DNA from: Microbispora sp. ZYX-F-249
GTDB taxonomy: Bacteria; Actinomycetota; Actinomycetes; Streptosporangiales; Streptosporangiaceae
DNA length: 64,000 nt
Direction: 5' to 3'
Assembly (NCBI RefSeq): GCF_039649665.1
Contig: NZ_JBDJAW010000009.1
Location: 156,020 to 220,019 of the forward strand
This document shows, in pieces, positions 63,745-64,000 of the stretch. Made by a program: the position numbers and the translations under genes. Position 1 is the stretch's first letter; every line of letters begins with the position of its first letter. The notes beneath the pieces were generated by a model that saw only the letters and a list, made by a program, of their open reading frames with translations, had not been told where the DNA came from and did not search any database.

Positions 63745-64000
63745 GTGGCAGGCGGCGGCTGGAACAACGAGGCCTATCCGCCGGTGGGCGACGCCCACCG
63801 GCAGTACGGCGGCACGAACTCCGTCCCGACGCCGGCACCGGCGCCGATGGAGCAGAGCTCGCTGGTGCGGCCGTACGCCGTCACCGGTGGACGTACGGCA
63901 CCGCGGCTCCAGCTCGCCATGGAGGCACTCGTGTCCTCCGCCACGGTGATGCATCAGGACCTTTCCACGCTCACCCCCGAACGCCAGGCGATCAGCACGT
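63745..64000 (+). CDS. DUF742 domain protein CvnC (copy 2), cut by window end
   Basis: The first 85 codons only. It begins with an extra Gly/Pro/Asn-rich segment absent from copy 1, then LVRPYAVTGGRTAPRLQLAM and LVSSATVMHQDLSTLTPERQ, which matches the DUF742 start. GTG 63745 follows GGAGGA (63735-63740). The gap of 119 bp after cvnB is longer than in copy 1. A cvnD should follow beyond the window. Confidence 0.92.
   Translation, partial: MAGGGWNNEAYPPVGDAHRQYGGTNSVPTPAPAPMEQSSLVRPYAVTGGRTAPRLQLAMEALVSSATVMHQDLSTLTPERQAIST

Noticed and set aside
54821..64000. Assembly duplication of one conservon
   Set aside because: The copies differ in length, tails, spacing and most silent positions, so they are true paralogs.

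Overview
The window is about 64 kb of very GC-rich DNA with dense genes, GTG starts and many 4-bp ATGA/GTGA overlaps. The gene content (two conservons, a CysO/CysM/Mec cysteine route, DUF2017, DUF3352, DUF3618, DUF742, a SARP regulator with a TTA codon, a GlnR-type operator) points to a filamentous actinomycete. Streptosporangiales is my best guess (inference from gene families, no search run). It reads as chromosome. There is no prophage, IS element, CRISPR array, rRNA or origin that I can see.

Layout. 1-3.5 kb: 3' part of pncB (minus), then clpS, a DUF2017 gene, the JAMM protease mec, a possible leader peptide, cysO and cysM. 3.48-3.73 kb: a mosaic of inverted repeats. 3.7-11 kb: DUF3352 membrane protein, thioesterase, the murI / metallo-hydrolase / rph / rdgB run, and a membrane-anchored molybdopterin oxidoreductase. 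11-15 kb: a papain-fold glutamine-deamidase-like protein, and a hydrolase/TetR pair sharing two 16-bp operators. 15-20.6 kb (minus): sensor kinase, response regulator, ABC ATPase and FtsX permease. 20.7-28 kb: Pro/Thr-rich membrane protein, an HNH-RHH reading frame that contains an unusual short-variable-arm tRNA-Leu(UAG), bcp, DUF3618, a minisatellite, a PLP deaminase/aldolase, an orphan DUF6286/AmaP pair and a GT39-like membrane protein. 28-31.2 kb (minus): glycine riboswitch, gcvT, gcvH, sdaA. 31.4-32.8 kb (minus): SARP followed by a MazF-type toxin-antitoxin pair. 33.2-38.3 kb: an amine-catabolism operon (glutamine synthetase-like ligase, ALDH, SDR, class I GATase) with a divergent FadR-type regulator. 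38.3-46.7 kb: membrane protein, small protein plus AbiEii-like nucleotidyltransferase, ABC exporter, hydrolase, PadR/DrrA/DrrB-like operon, SDR. 46.7-50.4 kb: hutF, hutI and a group 2 sigma factor. 50.5-54.7 kb: GlnR-type box, amt, glnK, glnD. 54.8-64 kb: two conservons in tandem, the second cut by the window end.

How the parts work together. Nitrogen is the main theme: histidine degradation (hutF/hutI), ammonium uptake and PII control (amt-glnK-glnD), gamma-glutamylated amine catabolism, glycine cleavage feeding serine deamination, and a PLP amino-acid deaminase. Sulfur assimilation uses a sulfur-carrier-protein route to cysteine.

The most unusual places are the HNH/tRNA/RHH locus (21.9-22.7 kb), the cysO gene whose product does not end in Gly-Gly, the deamidase-like toxin domain with no visible immunity gene, the SARP with TTA at codon 2, the AbiEii-like protein lacking a catalytic Asp, and several tandem-repeat arrays.
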